The notes: generated from the sequence alone by a model not told the origin. A stretch of 64,000 nucleotides of DNA from Augochlora pura (GCF_028453695.1 NC_135776.1:15880663-15944662), one strand, 5' to 3'. Counted from the stretch's first letter, positions 45,460 through 58,123 are shown. A program made the numbers and translations.

Positions 45460-46080
45460 ACCCTACTTTCAGCCTTGCGCACAATTAACAAAAGAAAGAC
45501 AGTTTGCAATAAGACCATGCCCGCGGCTATTTTTCTAGAGCACGTCGAGACAAAAAATCGGGCCCCGCCATATTCATCCCCGGCCATACTCATCCGCGGG
45601 CAACGCGCTCTTCTAATCGCAAGATGGATTAACTTAGGATCAGCCAGGTGTTTGCGCCGTTCGAGGATCGGCACGCACCCTAGCGTTTCCTTTGCTCCAT
45701 TACGTCGTCGAAGATTATCGAGGCAAGGACCGATTTCGTTAAGGGTGGCTGGTCAGGCTGGCTGCGACTTGCACCCTTCGGTAGCTCGTGCCAAGCAGAT
45801 GTCTCATTGTCATGCTAAGGAATCACCCTTGTGCAACGTGTAACGTGTAACGTCTTTCGGCCTGTCGCCGTCGGTTTCCTCTGCTTGTTTGAAATTACTT
45901 TTTCTTCCGCCCTTCGCGCGCGCACGGAGGGGTGCCACGGGGGTTGGACCGGGTAACGTATACTGCGACGATTCCCTCCCTAACGTCCTCGTTCCATGGC
46001 TTTGCACCGTGCGCGCACATTGCTCGGCGGATTGTCGCAGTTAACAGTTGTCTTTCGCGCGGTTTCTCGATCTTGTGATA
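45460..46080. other. GC-richer unique island
   Basis: Complex sequence with overlapping frames of 65-122 codons on both strands. No recognised domains. Confidence 0.5.
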
Positions 46081-47690
46081 TTTTTAATATTTTCAGGGGT
46101 GAATTTTTATAACATCGAACAATCTATTTCATTTTTTCTTTTTTATTTATCATTCGTTTCATTTTATTCGATGAGGTTTTTTTGGTATTGCTGAATAGTT
46201 TTTCAACTGATTCTTATTTGTTTATACTTAGAATAATCATGATTTTAAGAAAAATAAACGTGTATATACGTGACAGTGTCCCTCTGAACAGGTTAAAATA
46301 GAGACAATTGGTTTGTTAATCGAAATTAATTGCATTTTTATTTTATTTCTGATGAGAGGAATTTTGATTTTTATGTAATTGGAGAACGAGTGAATTTTTC
46401 TGCATTTAGAGATTGTTTGATTTTATTATATCTTCATAGTTTGTGTAAATTATTATACCTTCAGCAATTATGCATTTATAGATTTTGTAAATTTGTATAC
46501 ATTAATTAGATTACATGAGTAATGTATGATAGAAAGAATGTGTCAATAGAGATTAATTGTATTTTTGTTTTATTTCTGACGAAAGAATTATGATTTCTTT
46601 ACGCATTTTGAGGTTATGTTAAATTTTTTGCATTCATACGTATTGTGACTTCTTCGTTTTCAGATCTTATAACTTCTTCACTCTCGGATCTTATGACTTT
46701 CTCAATGAATTTTCCAACATATCTGTTTTGTTTATTATACCAAATATGCATTTTACCTGTTGTTCAATACAATGTGCACATGCATAACATTCTAAATTAC
46801 CTTAAAATTACTTACCCAAGTACAGTCTCTCCTATGTACTATTTCATACTTATTGCTTGTTAAATTATATGTAATCTAATTTATATATTATATATATTTT
46901 TTAAAATTTGTATTAAATACGTATTACACGAAAATAGTATATAAACATTGAATACGATGTAATTAAGCAGCTTCATTGACGCGTAAAGTGTACAAAGGAA
47001 ACTGCTCGCAAGGCTATAGAGAAATCCTTATCGGCCATGTAAGATCAAGAGACCTAATCTTCATGTTATTAGTCACGGCATGTTTCATACATTTGGATGT
47101 TATCAGCGGCTTAGTAATAAATTAAGATAAAGTTGTTCCGCGAGTACAATAAGATAACCAGGCTTCGGAATTAGGAGTTTCTGGCATGTTTATTATTAGT
47201 GGTTCTCGGAAACTCCGTGCACTGTCATCCATAAGTCAGTCGACACTTATGATACTGGATGTTGCAACGTAACGCAAGGTGACGGTTATTACAACGTCCG
47301 TAATTATCAATGAAAAGAAATTATAATAATTTCCTTTAAGGAAACTCAAAAATACTGACTTTGAATTTACTGTTAATTTAAATTTATACAAAATAAAACG
47401 TACAGATTCATGAAATAATTGCAATTTTTACATTTATATAAGTGACATAATTTTAGTTGAGTGATTTAATTAATGGTACTAATCATCGCCGTAAAAATGT
47501 GAGAGGCTAATTATTAATACAAACTTTTGAATTAATATTTTTCAGATGAGTTATTAAGTGCAATGTGCTCTTATACATACAGATATTATTATTGATAGAA
47601 TTAAAAAAGTGAAAAAATTCCTCCAGTTGCCTGAAAGATTACTCATTGCAGAAAGTAAATAAAAATATTAATTCTTGTTATTTCATGCGT
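46080..47690. other. Long AT-rich unique stretch
   Basis: The longest AT-rich stretch without strong tandem structure. CAGATCTTATAACTTCTTCA and CGGATCTTATGACTTTCTCA lie next to each other near 46661 and 46685. A moderate-GC patch at 46970-47290 has no open frame. No gene seen. Confidence 0.45.
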
Positions 47691-47694
47691 TTGT

Positions 47695-48420
47695 TTGCAT
47701 TTTAACAAGCTGCAAACGCAAATTGTGGAAAAGGAACGGCGGGGGAGGGCCGGCGAAGGGAAATCATTTACAGGGCCAACACAAAGTCGAAATCAACGAA
47801 GCAATTGATCGCGATGGGAAATATCATAGGGCTCGGTTGCAACCGTCGTCGTTTATGGCCCTTCAGAATCGGTCCCGGCGGCCGCAAAAATTTCAAACCC
47901 CCACCCCCCTCCCCCTGTACCGCCGGCCGAATTCGCGGGACAATGGTCTCGTGCCTTTGCCTTTTGATTTCACTCCCCCTCTTCCTTGTGTCCTGCACAG
48001 TCGCCCGCAGGTCTTCGAACTCGAAAAATACTTTCTTGGCTCCTTGACAGAGACGATCACGAATAAAAATCCCCGGGCAGCTGCCTTCGCCCTTTTGTGT
48101 TTCACGGCACGGGCCTAGGACGCTAGACTTTTGTTGTTACCACGGGCCTTTGTCGTGGCTCCGGCGGCTACCGTCGCACGACTGACTTTCGATCGATAAA
48201 GGATCAACGGGGCCCTCGAGGAGAACACGCTCGAGCGGCGGCGATTCGCCGCGGAAACGCGATACCCGAACGCCGATTTATTACCGGGGACCTACGACGA
48301 TTTTCTGCGCGCGGCTCCTTCGCGCTGGAAATCAAAGATAACAGTTGCCCGGCTGAGTTATTTTTTAAGATCCGCCGTTGTCCGGTTTTATTGCCGGTTA
48401 GGGTTGCCAGGATATACGAC
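47695..48420. other. GC-rich unique island
   Basis: Complex sequence with a C-rich patch near 47890-47915. A 147-codon plus-strand frame overlaps frames on the other strand; unrecognised. Confidence 0.5.
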
Positions 48421-48429
48421 TGCTTGGTC

Positions 48430-49010
48430 TTGATAATGTATATTTTAATTTTAATGTTTGTATTTAGTATCAGTAATTATTAGTAAATAATATTTGGCAT
48501 TATATAATTTAATTTTGTATTTTGTTATTGTGTAATATTGTAGTGGATTTAATTTCTTGAATGTGTTGCAAGTAGCGGTGGAATGGAAATGAAAGTTTAA
48601 TATTTATATTTAGTATCGTATAATTTAATATTTATTTATAGTATTATATTATTGTATAATTTAATATTTATATCTAGTATTATATTATTGTATAATTTAT
48701 TATAGTATATTTAATTTTTTGGATGATTGCAGATAGGGGTGCAATGGAAATGGAATTTTAATATTTATATTTATTATTGTACAATTTAATATTTATGGCC
48801 AGCATTATATTATTATATAATATATTATGGTATATTTATTATAGTGTGTTTAATTTTTTGGATGTGTAGCAAATAGGGGAGAAATGGAAATAGAATCCTA
48901 ATAGTCATATTTAGTATCACAAAATTTAATATCTATATTTAGTATTACATAATATTATAGCATATTTACTTTTTAGATATGTCGCAAATAGAGTTGAAAC
49001 AAAAATGGAA
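48430..49010. repeat. Higher-order AT repeat with shared GC-richer segment, four copies
   Basis: A segment like GGATGTGTAGCAAATAGGGG followed by ATGGAAATGGAATTTTAATA recurs near 48561, 48721, 48861 and 48976. Between copies lie AATTTAATATTTATATTTAG and ATTATATTATTGTATAA arrays, so unit length falls from about 160 to 140 and 115 bp. Confidence 0.8.
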
Positions 49011-49950
49011 TTTGCGAGGGTGAAAATGCAAATTATTTATATCGGAGGTCTCTACCACTAAATTATTAATAGTAACAACAATTTCAAATCAGTAATTATG
49101 ATAAATAATTTCTCCATACCGCAAATTAATTTCTCTAATATCTTTACATATATTTTACTACCCTCTATTCTACTTTTTCTAAGAACCTACTACTTATGTA
49201 TATACATCTCTTGATTAGGGTTGCAGTTTTATTATATTAAATTCTATCCTCTGCGACCTTTAAGGCCAGATTATAATTGTTAATATAATTTTCATAGTCG
49301 ACCGAAATTATTAATATTAAATTGTAAATGGAGATATTCCGATTTATGTTGAACGAGGAAAGGGGGTTATAGTTAAATCAGTCGTTTGTTAAATCGTAAC
49401 ATGGTAGCACGAACTGGTTTAAGGCTCATTTAACTTCAATTTTCCTTTTTAATAGTTTCCTTTCTTTCAGCTAGAGGCAACCATGCGGGTAATAGTCTGT
49501 TTGGTTCCACTTATGTTCATTAAAGCTTGTGCAACGCTTCGGCCACAAGTAGCCATTAAATTTGACGATCGATTAGCTCGTCGTCAAATCTCTGGAACCC
49601 TCTGAAAATAAGCGCAAAACTGTCCCGATAATTATTGAAATCGATCAAATTTGAATGTTTATATTACAAGCTGTAAATACATTTCTTCTTTATGCTAATT
49701 GTTAACTTGTTCGTTCTTATATGTCATTTCTACTAGAAAGAAGAATGAACAATAATAGCAGTATTTTTATGTCGCTGTAAAATTTATTCGATAATCACAC
49801 GATTAAGATAGCCAAAATTGCTCTTAGAGGTTTTGCAATGACTAATGAAACTAATTATGTACTAATTACTACAATAAAGTAAGAGACATTTAAAATCTGT
49901 TATTATATATATTTTACGTTAATTTGAACGAAATTTTTACGACGAAATGA
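49010..49950. other. AT-rich spacer with a perfect hairpin
   Basis: AT-rich DNA. In a slightly GC-richer patch ATTTGACGA (49560-49568) pairs perfectly with TCGTCAAAT (49581-49589) across a 12-base loop. No gene seen. Confidence 0.4.
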
Positions 49951-49954
49951 TCGG

Positions 49955-49985
49955 TCGGTTTTGTTAAAGTACGGCAAAGGGTTAA
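49955..49985 (-). mobile_element. piggyBac-like end, family C
   Basis: Read on the minus strand, TTAA (49982-49985) then CCCTTTGCCGTACTTTAAC. It matches the family C ends at 42112-42358. The other end was not found. Confidence 0.45.
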
Positions 49986-49989
49986 TTCG

Positions 49990-50690
49990 ATCAAGCGACA
50001 GTTACGAGCATGATAGCCAGCCGTCGCATCTGCACCGCGAATTCCGGTAACCGCGCGGCGTTCCACGATCAATTCCGAGTATGTACCTTACGTTATTCTT
50101 AAAACGGCCAGGTGCCTCGGTCCTCTCCTCCGGTGCAGTCACCACCCATGGAAGCAATTTCCAACGTATCGAGGCTTCGTCGTCAGACGGTGCCACCGTT
50201 CCCCCCTTTCTCCACCTTTCGCCCTGCCCCCCCTCTTCAACTACCAGAAAACGGTTCGCGGGGATACCCCACCGTTTCCTTTTCATTCCGTTTCTTCTCC
50301 TTCACCCCCGGCTCGCCTTCTTGCGCCACCGAAAATAGTATTACGTTAGACGATAGACGTCGGTCGATCGCCAGGTGTCCAAAATACCCCGAGCGTTTGC
50401 CCGCCGAAAGGTGTGCAGGTGTGCCGGCACGCGTTCACGTGACCTCTCTCTTCGATCGACGAACGATCCGTTCGCGTCGTCTCTTTCCCGTCGCCTCGGG
50501 ATCCTCGATCATGGGGAAACGAACTTCGCACGGTAGTATGTATGTATGTCGAACGGCGGGGCCGAAATTTGTGTGATAATTGATAAGGATCGATCGACGC
50601 GCGATCAGGCGTTGCTTCTTCTCGAGGGCGACACCTTGACACTTTGGTAAAGGTGATCCGAGGTATCGCGGTTCGCGCTTTGTTTTAATT
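49990..50690. other. GC-rich unique island
   Basis: Complex sequence with CCCCCCTTTC-type patches. Frames up to 154 codons overlap on both strands; none recognised. Confidence 0.5.
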
Positions 50691-51070
50691 GTTCATACGC
50701 TCCGTTCGTATTTTTTTGATTTTCCTAAATTTTTGTGTGTAAGTTAAATATTTAAAAAATTATAAGTCTTTCATTAAAGATAATAATGAGGTTTCTTTAA
50801 TTTTCGTCCAGTGCGTAGAGATTTCAAGCGAGTAAGGATTAGAAAATCTGACTTCATCGGAAAGATTTAAAAATATTTTATAATAATTTGAACACTCGTT
50901 GTTTTATTTATTACTGCTGAATTGAAGACGGTATACTGCTGTGATTTTTATACAGAAGTAAGTAAGGAAATGGATTCGAAAAAGTAATGTTAATTAAAGA
51001 AATCTCATCATTGATGCATTGGATCGCTTTTCATTTATAAATTATTGTACAGATAAATTAAACTTATTTC
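50690..51070. other. AT-rich spacer
   Basis: Unique AT-rich DNA. Nothing identifiable. Confidence 0.35.
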
Positions 51071-51074
51071 ATTT

Positions 51075-51280
51075 TAATATTTTTATTCAGTTACCCTCTT
51101 TCAATCAATATTATTTTTCATTTACTTATTCGGCTGTTTAAGAGTAGACATAACCTCAAATAAACTGTCTTAGTATTTTCACTCAGTTATCCTTTTTTAA
51201 TTAATATTCTCTTCCATTTATTTATTCTTCTGTTTAAGGGTAAACATAACCTCAAATATCCTGTCTTAATAATATAAATG
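51075..51280. repeat. 96-bp tandem duplication
   Basis: CAGTTACCCTCTTTCAATCA (51088) and CAGTTATCCTTTTTTAATTA (51184) begin two copies 96 bp apart. Both continue with CATTTA-TTATTC, CTGTTTAAG and GACATAACCTCAAAT or AACATAACCTCAAAT. Confidence 0.88.
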
Positions 51281-51420
51281 ACTTCTCCATACGTTTTCAA
51301 ACATGGTATACTCCAGTAATTGTACTATCAACCCTTATGTGTAAAAAGAAAATAATAATTTTCAATTAACGCCCAATAGAGCAGTGTTATAATTATTAGC
51401 TACAGTGTATAAGGAAGATA
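51280..51420. other. AT-rich spacer
   Basis: Nothing identifiable. Confidence 0.3.
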
Positions 51421-51725
51421 GCGTCGACAGAAGATGGTAGCAACGGGTTATTAAAAATTACCGAGAGGATTGTCTCGAAGAGGGAAGCGACATTCGTTCG
51501 CCGTTGCGCGAAAACAAGGCAACGGCCAAGAACAAGGATCGCTAATTAGAGAACATTTGGCGTGCAGCTCGTGCACGCGCCGGCGTGCCGCATAGAAGGA
51601 GCACCTTATGTTCAAGACGGTTGCATTCGAGATAGCGGCCTTCGAGATCACTCAGTGGAAAGCTGTCACTCTGCTGATTCCTGATGCTCGACTAAGAGTT
51701 CTTAATCTTTATCAAGCTGTCGTAA
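51420..51725. other. GC-richer unique island
   Basis: Complex sequence with two near-tandem words, TTCGAGATAGCGGCC and TTCGAGATCACTCAG, at 51627-51655. No recognised gene. Confidence 0.45.
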
Positions 51726-52036
51726 CTATCGCACCGGTCGATAAAAACGAACATAAACTCGTTGATCCTAGATTAAAAATTAAATTATTTATTATTGTAT
51801 ATATTGTTATATATATAATTAGATTGAAGATTTAGAAAAATCATTTACTACACTCGCTTTTCAGAATCGAGATTGAAACTTTTTATTTTGCATAAATATC
51901 GTTTTATTCTAAATCTGAGTTATGTTTTGTAATTGTTAGATTTATGTTTCATTATCGATGGAAATTATATTAAATTATAGACTATATTATATCATAGACT
52001 ATATTAAATTAAAATTATATTACATCATAAATTATA
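51725..52036. other. AT-rich spacer
   Basis: AT-rich DNA with an ATTATATTAAATTA patch at 51960-52036. Nothing else. Confidence 0.35.
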
Positions 52037-52466
52037 TTAACCCTTTCGTACTACGAGGCGCCACTAAAATTATTACATCACGTTGCAAGATAATTTTTAT
52101 ATTATTATTATATCATTATATACATCAAATTATTAAAAGTGCTGTAGTATGAACTTCGAAACTCATTTTCATATACATAAAATGCACTTTTAGAAATACT
52201 ATACAACAAAAATATTATAAGTATTTAAAACAATATTAAAATAATATTAAAATGTAGTATTAAAATAGTATTACAATATAATATTAAAATAGTATTAAAA
52301 TACAGTATTAAAATAGTATTAAAATACAATATTAAATTACTATTAAAATACAGTATTAAAATAGTATTAAAATACAATATTAAAATAGTATTCAAATACT
52401 AACTACGATAAGTTAGAAAAATAATTTTGGATTTCTATTTAAAATGGTTTCGAGCGCAAAGGGTTA
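52037..52466. mobile_element. piggyBac-like element, family B, with both ends
   Basis: TTAA copies at 52037-52040 and 52463-52466 flank a 422-bp element. The left end is CCCTTTCGTACTACGAGGCG then CCACTAAAA; the right end, inverted, is CCCTTTGCGCTCGAAACC. The interior begins like the element at 28296 (ATCACGTTGCAAGATAATTT), then holds an AGTATTAAAATACAGT array (52230-52390, irregular 11-14 bp). No coding capacity. Confidence 0.7.
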
Positions 52467-52600
52467 AATCACAAATTACAAACCGCCTTTAAATTTCCAA
52501 TACCAATCACCGTGGTAAATGACGTTGGATAAATTAATCTAAAATCGACGCAGTCATAAAATCGACGTAGCCATAGATAAATAATTTCGGACCACGATTT
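52466..52600. other. Mixed spacer
   Basis: AAAATCGACGCAGTCAT and AAAATCGACGTAGCCAT repeat side by side near 52541 and 52558. Nothing else. Confidence 0.35.
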
Positions 52601-53160
52601 TTGGCAAATTCATCACCGCGCGACGACCAATAAGAACCGTTTACCTTGGTCGGTATTCGGCGACGGCCGACACGACCCCGGCCGTAACGTAATAACAAGG
52701 CGTAAGGGAGGAAAAGTAGCCTCGCACCGGCTGCAATTTACCCGGCGGGGCGTACAATGCGGAACGAGTGGCTGCTTCACATTCAACGATTCGGGCTTTT
52801 CTTCCAGGGAACAGCCGTCTTGAACATAAGGCGACGGTCACTCGTTTTCTAGGCCCCGGCCTTCTATTCAACGCGGGGTGCACACGCTGCACGAGCGTAT
52901 CGCTGCAAAGGCGACGCGCGGCATAAGGCGCACGTGCTGCACGCGTGCCAACCCCGGACAGATGACTTCTAATTGAATTATCGTAATCACCGGACGAACA
53001 TTTTTCGGACCGACCTCTTTGTCTTGCTTCGGAGACCACGGGGAACGATTGTAAGCGTTGCCCGGTGGTTGACGATCAATTTTTATCGCACCCTGCGCTC
53101 GGAAACTCGAGGTGCCTTCCGTTAGGGGTGACTTTAACGACGAATTAATGAGAGGATTTA
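52600..53160. other. GC-rich unique island
   Basis: Complex CpG-containing sequence. A 132-codon minus-strand frame has an Arg/Ala-rich peptide and no recognised domain. Confidence 0.5.
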
Positions 53161-54640
53161 GAAATTAGTTACTGATTCCTTCTGCTTGGTTATACCGTCT
53201 TGGGCAGATGGCTTGGAACGAATTCTTAGGGTTTCTTTTAGGTTATGTCAACTTTTTGGGTGGGGGTAGTTTAATGAAGATGAATTTTGGGTTTCTTTGA
53301 TGTTTTGTTCGATGATGTAAAGATTATTTTGGTAATAATGTATTACATATAATATATAACTTGTAAATTAATTGATATACAAATTAATTTTTGCATAAAT
53401 TGGTAATAATATATTATGCGTAATGTATAAATTATTGGGGGTGAAAGAAGTTTTCATTGTGACTCTCTGACATACTCTTTATTATAATGTGGAAATTAGT
53501 ATGCTGGTGATAATTTAATTGTATTTTTATACTTTTTTTATTTTATACCTTTTATACCTTATATAATGAACATTGTTTAGATTGTGGAGATTGCAAAATT
53601 TTCCCTATAGTGATTATAACAATTTCATACAGAATTTAAAACAAATAGTAATGAATAGTGTTAACGATAATGCAGCAAGTTAGGGCAGAGATAAAACGAT
53701 GGAAGATACGGACTTAGTGCAACAGAAAGGGGGTTATTTATGACTGAACCTAATGCACATATATGAATGCATTATCACTGACAAATATTTACGAATACGA
53801 GCGCACTAAAAAAAAAAAAACATACAATACGCGTCTTTATTAATAAAGTATTACTATTTGCCTATTGAAAACGTAAGCTTATGATAAAGAAATCTAGTAA
53901 CTGGGGAAGATAAAAGTTAATCTAGCATGTTACACCCTATTTTTACTTGTTATCAAATGCAGGCGCGACATATAACAATGGTATTGTAGAAATCTTTATA
54001 TTTATCGAACAAATAACTTAATCTGCAATAACATAGAACCTTGAACAAAATTGAATCGATTTTTCAATTCACTTTTTATATAAATTATCAAGTAATACGA
54101 GTCAAAATTTTTCCTTTCGTTTTATTGTCATAGAATTTAAGTGACATATAAGTCATTATAGTTAAACATTAAACTAACAGTACTGTCAGTAACATTTATG
54201 CATTATGCATTGAATAATTACGTTCTATAATTCAAACAATTCAAATATATGTAATATAACGAGAGAAATTAGATTCGTTATTTTATTATATTTATTATTA
54301 TATATGGTATTATATAAAACAAAAATAGTCCAAGTCATTTCTAAAACAGTTAAAGGAAAATTTCTTCTTTTAGTCACTTTAACAAACCAGAAATAATACT
54401 ACAATTTCACTTCTCTATGGACATCCGATAAAAAAATATTTCACTTTAACAACTCGAAAATAATATAACAATATTTCTAAATTCTCCGAAAGCGTTTCTA
54501 TTTAATAAAAATCTCAGTTCAACGTATCTGTTAACGATAGTACTGTTAATTAATTATCAAAGCTATTATCTTCAATAAACGTCCACTGAATAAATATTCG
54601 TATCAGAAATATTACAACAAATATTATTACTCGTTCCGGG
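53160..54640. other. Long AT-rich unique stretch
   Basis: AT-rich DNA with an A-run near 53810 and few repeats. TAATAATATATTATGCGTAAT and TAATAATGTATTACATATAAT are neighbouring similar words near 53333 and 53402. No gene seen. Confidence 0.45.
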
Positions 54641-54644
54641 AGTT

Positions 54645-55045
54645 CCGGCTGCGTATTCGAGGAGTTGTTTTAGAAAGGAGAAACGCGATCAAGCTCGCGG
54701 CTACTTGCGGACGAGCTAATAAGAACGCTCTGCCGGCATAATGGTCGTCCGAAAAACGCTCTGTAATTATGCTGTTCGTGTCGATATGCTGCGTGACTTG
54801 AGATTACCCGGTGGCATCACAAAACGTTCTTTGTAGTGCACACGTACTCTGGAAATACCATCTTATCACGAACTGGGAGAGACCACCTCGTCGCGTCGTT
54901 CCCTGCCCGCGCGTGTGTGTGTGTAGTGCTCGCATTTCGATTTACATGCTCGTACGATGTTTCTGTGATTTTCACAATGATAATGGCATTATTACCGTGG
55001 CTGCAGCGCAACGTCGACGCGTACATTTATCATGGGCATAGATGT
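54645..55045. other. GC-richer unique island
   Basis: Complex sequence with a short GTGTGTGTGTGT run near 54915. Frames on both strands are unrecognised. Confidence 0.5.
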
Positions 55046-55089
55046 AATAAAAATATTCTGAATAATGATTTTACTATGCGTGTCCATAG

Positions 55090-55420
55090 CTCTGATTATC
55101 ATTACCATTATCGTTTATTATTACATTATTATGTTATTATAGTATTGTGTTATTATATTACTATATTATTATATCATTATATTACTGTATTGTTGTATTA
55201 CTGTATTATTATATTAGTATATTATTATATCATTATAATAATCTATTATTGTATTACTGTATTATTATATTACTATATTATTATATCATTATATTATTAT
55301 ATTATTATATTACTGTATTATTGTATTACCGTATTATTATATCACTATATTATTAAATCACTATATTACTGTGTTATTATAATATATTACTACATTATCA
55401 TATCATTATATTATTAATTA
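55090..55420. repeat. (TTATTATAY)n AT-rich array
   Basis: About 330 bp of TATTATTATATTACTGTATT-type units of 9-10 bp. The plus strand translates to Tyr/Ile/Leu repeat peptide. Confidence 0.9.
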
Positions 55421-55880
55421 TTATCTATACCAAAGCTGATAAATACCAAAAAAGACCAAAAAAGACCAAAGTAAAAACATTATAAAACACTTTCACCTCA
55501 CAGAGATAACAATTTATTTTATTTATCGGAAAATAATAATTGGCGTACGGACTTAATTACCCTGAATATTAAAACAAAAATGTTTTAATAATATATTTTA
55601 TCTACCTCAAAATTAAGATAGGCAAAGCAAGAAATTACTGCTAAAATTAATAATCACCCATACGAATAACATTATAAATAATTGCAAAGTATTACTAAAA
55701 AGCACGAAGATTTCTATTTTTTCCATAAAATCGACGAACATTTTAATTCTGTAACTTTCAATTCGCGCGAGAGTTCAACAAATATCGTAATACATATTTA
55801 AAAGACTGGTGCAAATATAATAAATGATATAATCGGTTCCAAAGATTAACGAAGGAGTAAAAAAAGATCAAGAGTTTACA
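55420..55880. other. AT-rich spacer
   Basis: ACCAAAAAAG occurs twice near 55447. Otherwise nothing identifiable. Confidence 0.35.
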
Positions 55881-56410
55881 GAAATATCGTGACACTGCGC
55901 GAAGATCGTTCGATTCGTTCGATAGCGTGGGTCGTTTCGCGCGCAGTCGGTTGTCGCATCTGTCCGGTTTAATTCCGCAGGACATCGTGTTTCCTGGCAA
56001 ACACGTTGCAGATGGACGGATGCGAGCGGAAGGTCAGGGACACAAGTCCGACGGAATCGTTTTCGGCGAGGGCAGCCCCGATAAGTGGGATAGCCCCCGG
56101 GCGACTGTCTTATCATTCCGTCTCAGCTGTTCACCCCCCACGCGGCGGCACGATTCTCGGAAGGTCCTCGTAAAAATATCACAGGATGTAGACGCCCGCC
56201 ATGCCAAAAACCGGCGTTCCTACATAACGTGGCGGTAGAACTCTCACGTTTCAGCTTTCTCGTGCGAAGCATGTGCTTCGATTTATAGATCGGCGATCAC
56301 GCTACACGCCCCTAAGAGCCCGTAAACCATTCCGGTAACACGATATTGATCTATCTCCGCGAGCTCGTCGTCCATTTCGTCAACTTTGTTTATCGTAAAC
56401 ATTTGCGGGG
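55880..56410. other. GC-richer unique island
   Basis: Complex sequence. A 103-codon plus-strand frame overlaps minus-strand frames; none recognised. Confidence 0.5.
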
Positions 56411-56429
56411 TGATGCGATATATGTTAAG

Positions 56430-56600
56430 ACAAGTGTCGGATAAGTATGTATATGTCATATGTAATGAATATATAGTATGTCAGATAAATATAATCGATA
56501 TTATATTTATTTGATGATATATCATATAATATATCATATTGATATTATCTTTATTTGACGATATATAATGTAATATATGCCAGATAAATGTTAACAGAAC
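56430..56600. repeat. ATATCATATAATATATC-type AT block
   Basis: Two similar segments, GATATTATATTTATTTGATG and GATATTATCTTTATTTGACG, about 52 bp apart, plus TGTCAGATAAAT words. Confidence 0.65.
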
Positions 56601-57280
56601 AAACTGCGAAAGATTCATTTAAGAACTGCGACGCAATTGTCTGTTATGGATTATTGTTAGTTATTAATATTTGTTTTGTAACAATATGTAATGGTAGATG
56701 AGTTTTAACACTTCTTTAAAAGATGGTCTAATGAAATCTTTTTATTATTGGATGATGAATTATGGAAATAAAGGAAAATACGTTTAATGAGCGAGTAAAA
56801 CGAAGAGATTGTTTTGAGAATTATAATTGAAAAGTTTGTTTTAACGAAGATGTAATAATGGGTATAATTTTATATGAGTTTCAATCTTTGAGTTTAATCT
56901 CATATTTAAAATATAAATATGAGTTTTAACTGTACATTTAAGAAAGCAGTCTAATAGAATGAATTTATCATTTAATAATAGACGGAAGTAGTAATAATGA
57001 GAATAAATAATCGAAATAAATATAAATAGAATAAAATCGTCATTCTTATAACTATAATTAAAGTATCAAACATATTTGGCATTAATAACAAACAGAACTA
57101 GTAATAATAAGAATAAATAATGAAAATAAATAAATAAATAGCTTTAATAAAAAATGAGAATAATATCGTCGTTCTTAGAAATATAATTGAAATATCAAAC
57201 ATATTTGGCACTGATTAAGAAAGCTCCAATAAAATAAATTTATTATTTAACCACACACGTTGATGCTGTATTAAACTCGC
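56600..57280. other. AT-rich spacer with a duplicated segment
   Basis: AATATCGTCGTTCTTA...ATATAATTGAAATATCAAAC near 57170 resembles AAAATCGTCATTCTTA...CTATAATTAAAGTATCAAAC near 57035, so about 135 bp is duplicated. No gene seen. Confidence 0.5.
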
Positions 57281-57830
57281 AACAATAACGATCGTAATGA
57301 AAATAATCGTGCGCCAGCAAGCATCCGGAGAAATTCATTCGACGATGCCTGCATTTGTCGGAGCGTGAGAACCGGCTGACAAAATCCCTGTATATTTACA
57401 TAAAAAGGAAAGAGAGGAGGAAAGCCGCGGGCCAGGAGTCAAGGATTCACGAAACACGCCGATAAACCGCAAGTTCATGGGGGCCCCCATTGATGCCAGC
57501 TTCTTGTCACATGGCGCCTGACCTACCGAAAGCGAGAGCATAAAGTCAAGAATGAAAACAGTCGGAATTTTATGACGCCGCGTATGCCGATTTTTATGCC
57601 GTTCGAAAAAGGAGGCGGACAGGGCTATCTTAAAGGCTTTCGTCACTGCAGCCGTTCCACGTGACAACGTTCTTACATCATTTTTCTTCAATGGGAGGAA
57701 GCGGCCGCCTAAGTTACGCTCTCTCGTTCCCTACGAAATTAATTGGGCAAACATGCCCGAACACGTGGCGGGGGATCGCGAGCGCGCGATCGACGAGCTT
57801 CGTTAACGTTCCGAAATTGTTGCAAATCTG
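57280..57830. other. GC-richer unique island
   Basis: Complex sequence. A 118-codon minus-strand frame (57335-57691) is not low-complexity but has no recognised domain. Confidence 0.45.
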
Positions 57831-57934
57831 ATACAACAAATAATACTTTACAATGTTGGAATTTTTAAATTTTACGGTCGACTTTAGGGAAATAAAAATT
57901 GTTCACTCGATTTTACTGCTCGCTTTAACTATAT

Positions 57935-57985
57935 ACACACGTGCGAAAGTATTCGAACGCCCCATAAGACATAACCTTACTTCTT
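57935..57985 (+). mobile_element. Possible Tc1/mariner-like end
   Basis: GTGCGAAAGTATTCGAACG followed by CCCCATAAGAC resembles Tc1-type inverted repeats in wording. No partner end or transposase seen. Confidence 0.25.
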
Positions 57986-58123
57986 CATAATCGAACTAAG
58001 TTACATCAATTTATTTGACTAAATTTTAGAGATTAAAATTTATTTGACATAACAGAAAGTTTAGTTCACTAAACAATAGACTAAAAATTATTTCCAAAAA
58101 TAGCAATTGGCTATAATATACAT

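Noticed and set aside
57335..57691. 118-codon minus-strand frame of normal composition
   Set aside because: It looks more protein-like than most, but I recognise no motif and see no exon boundaries, so I left it uncalled.
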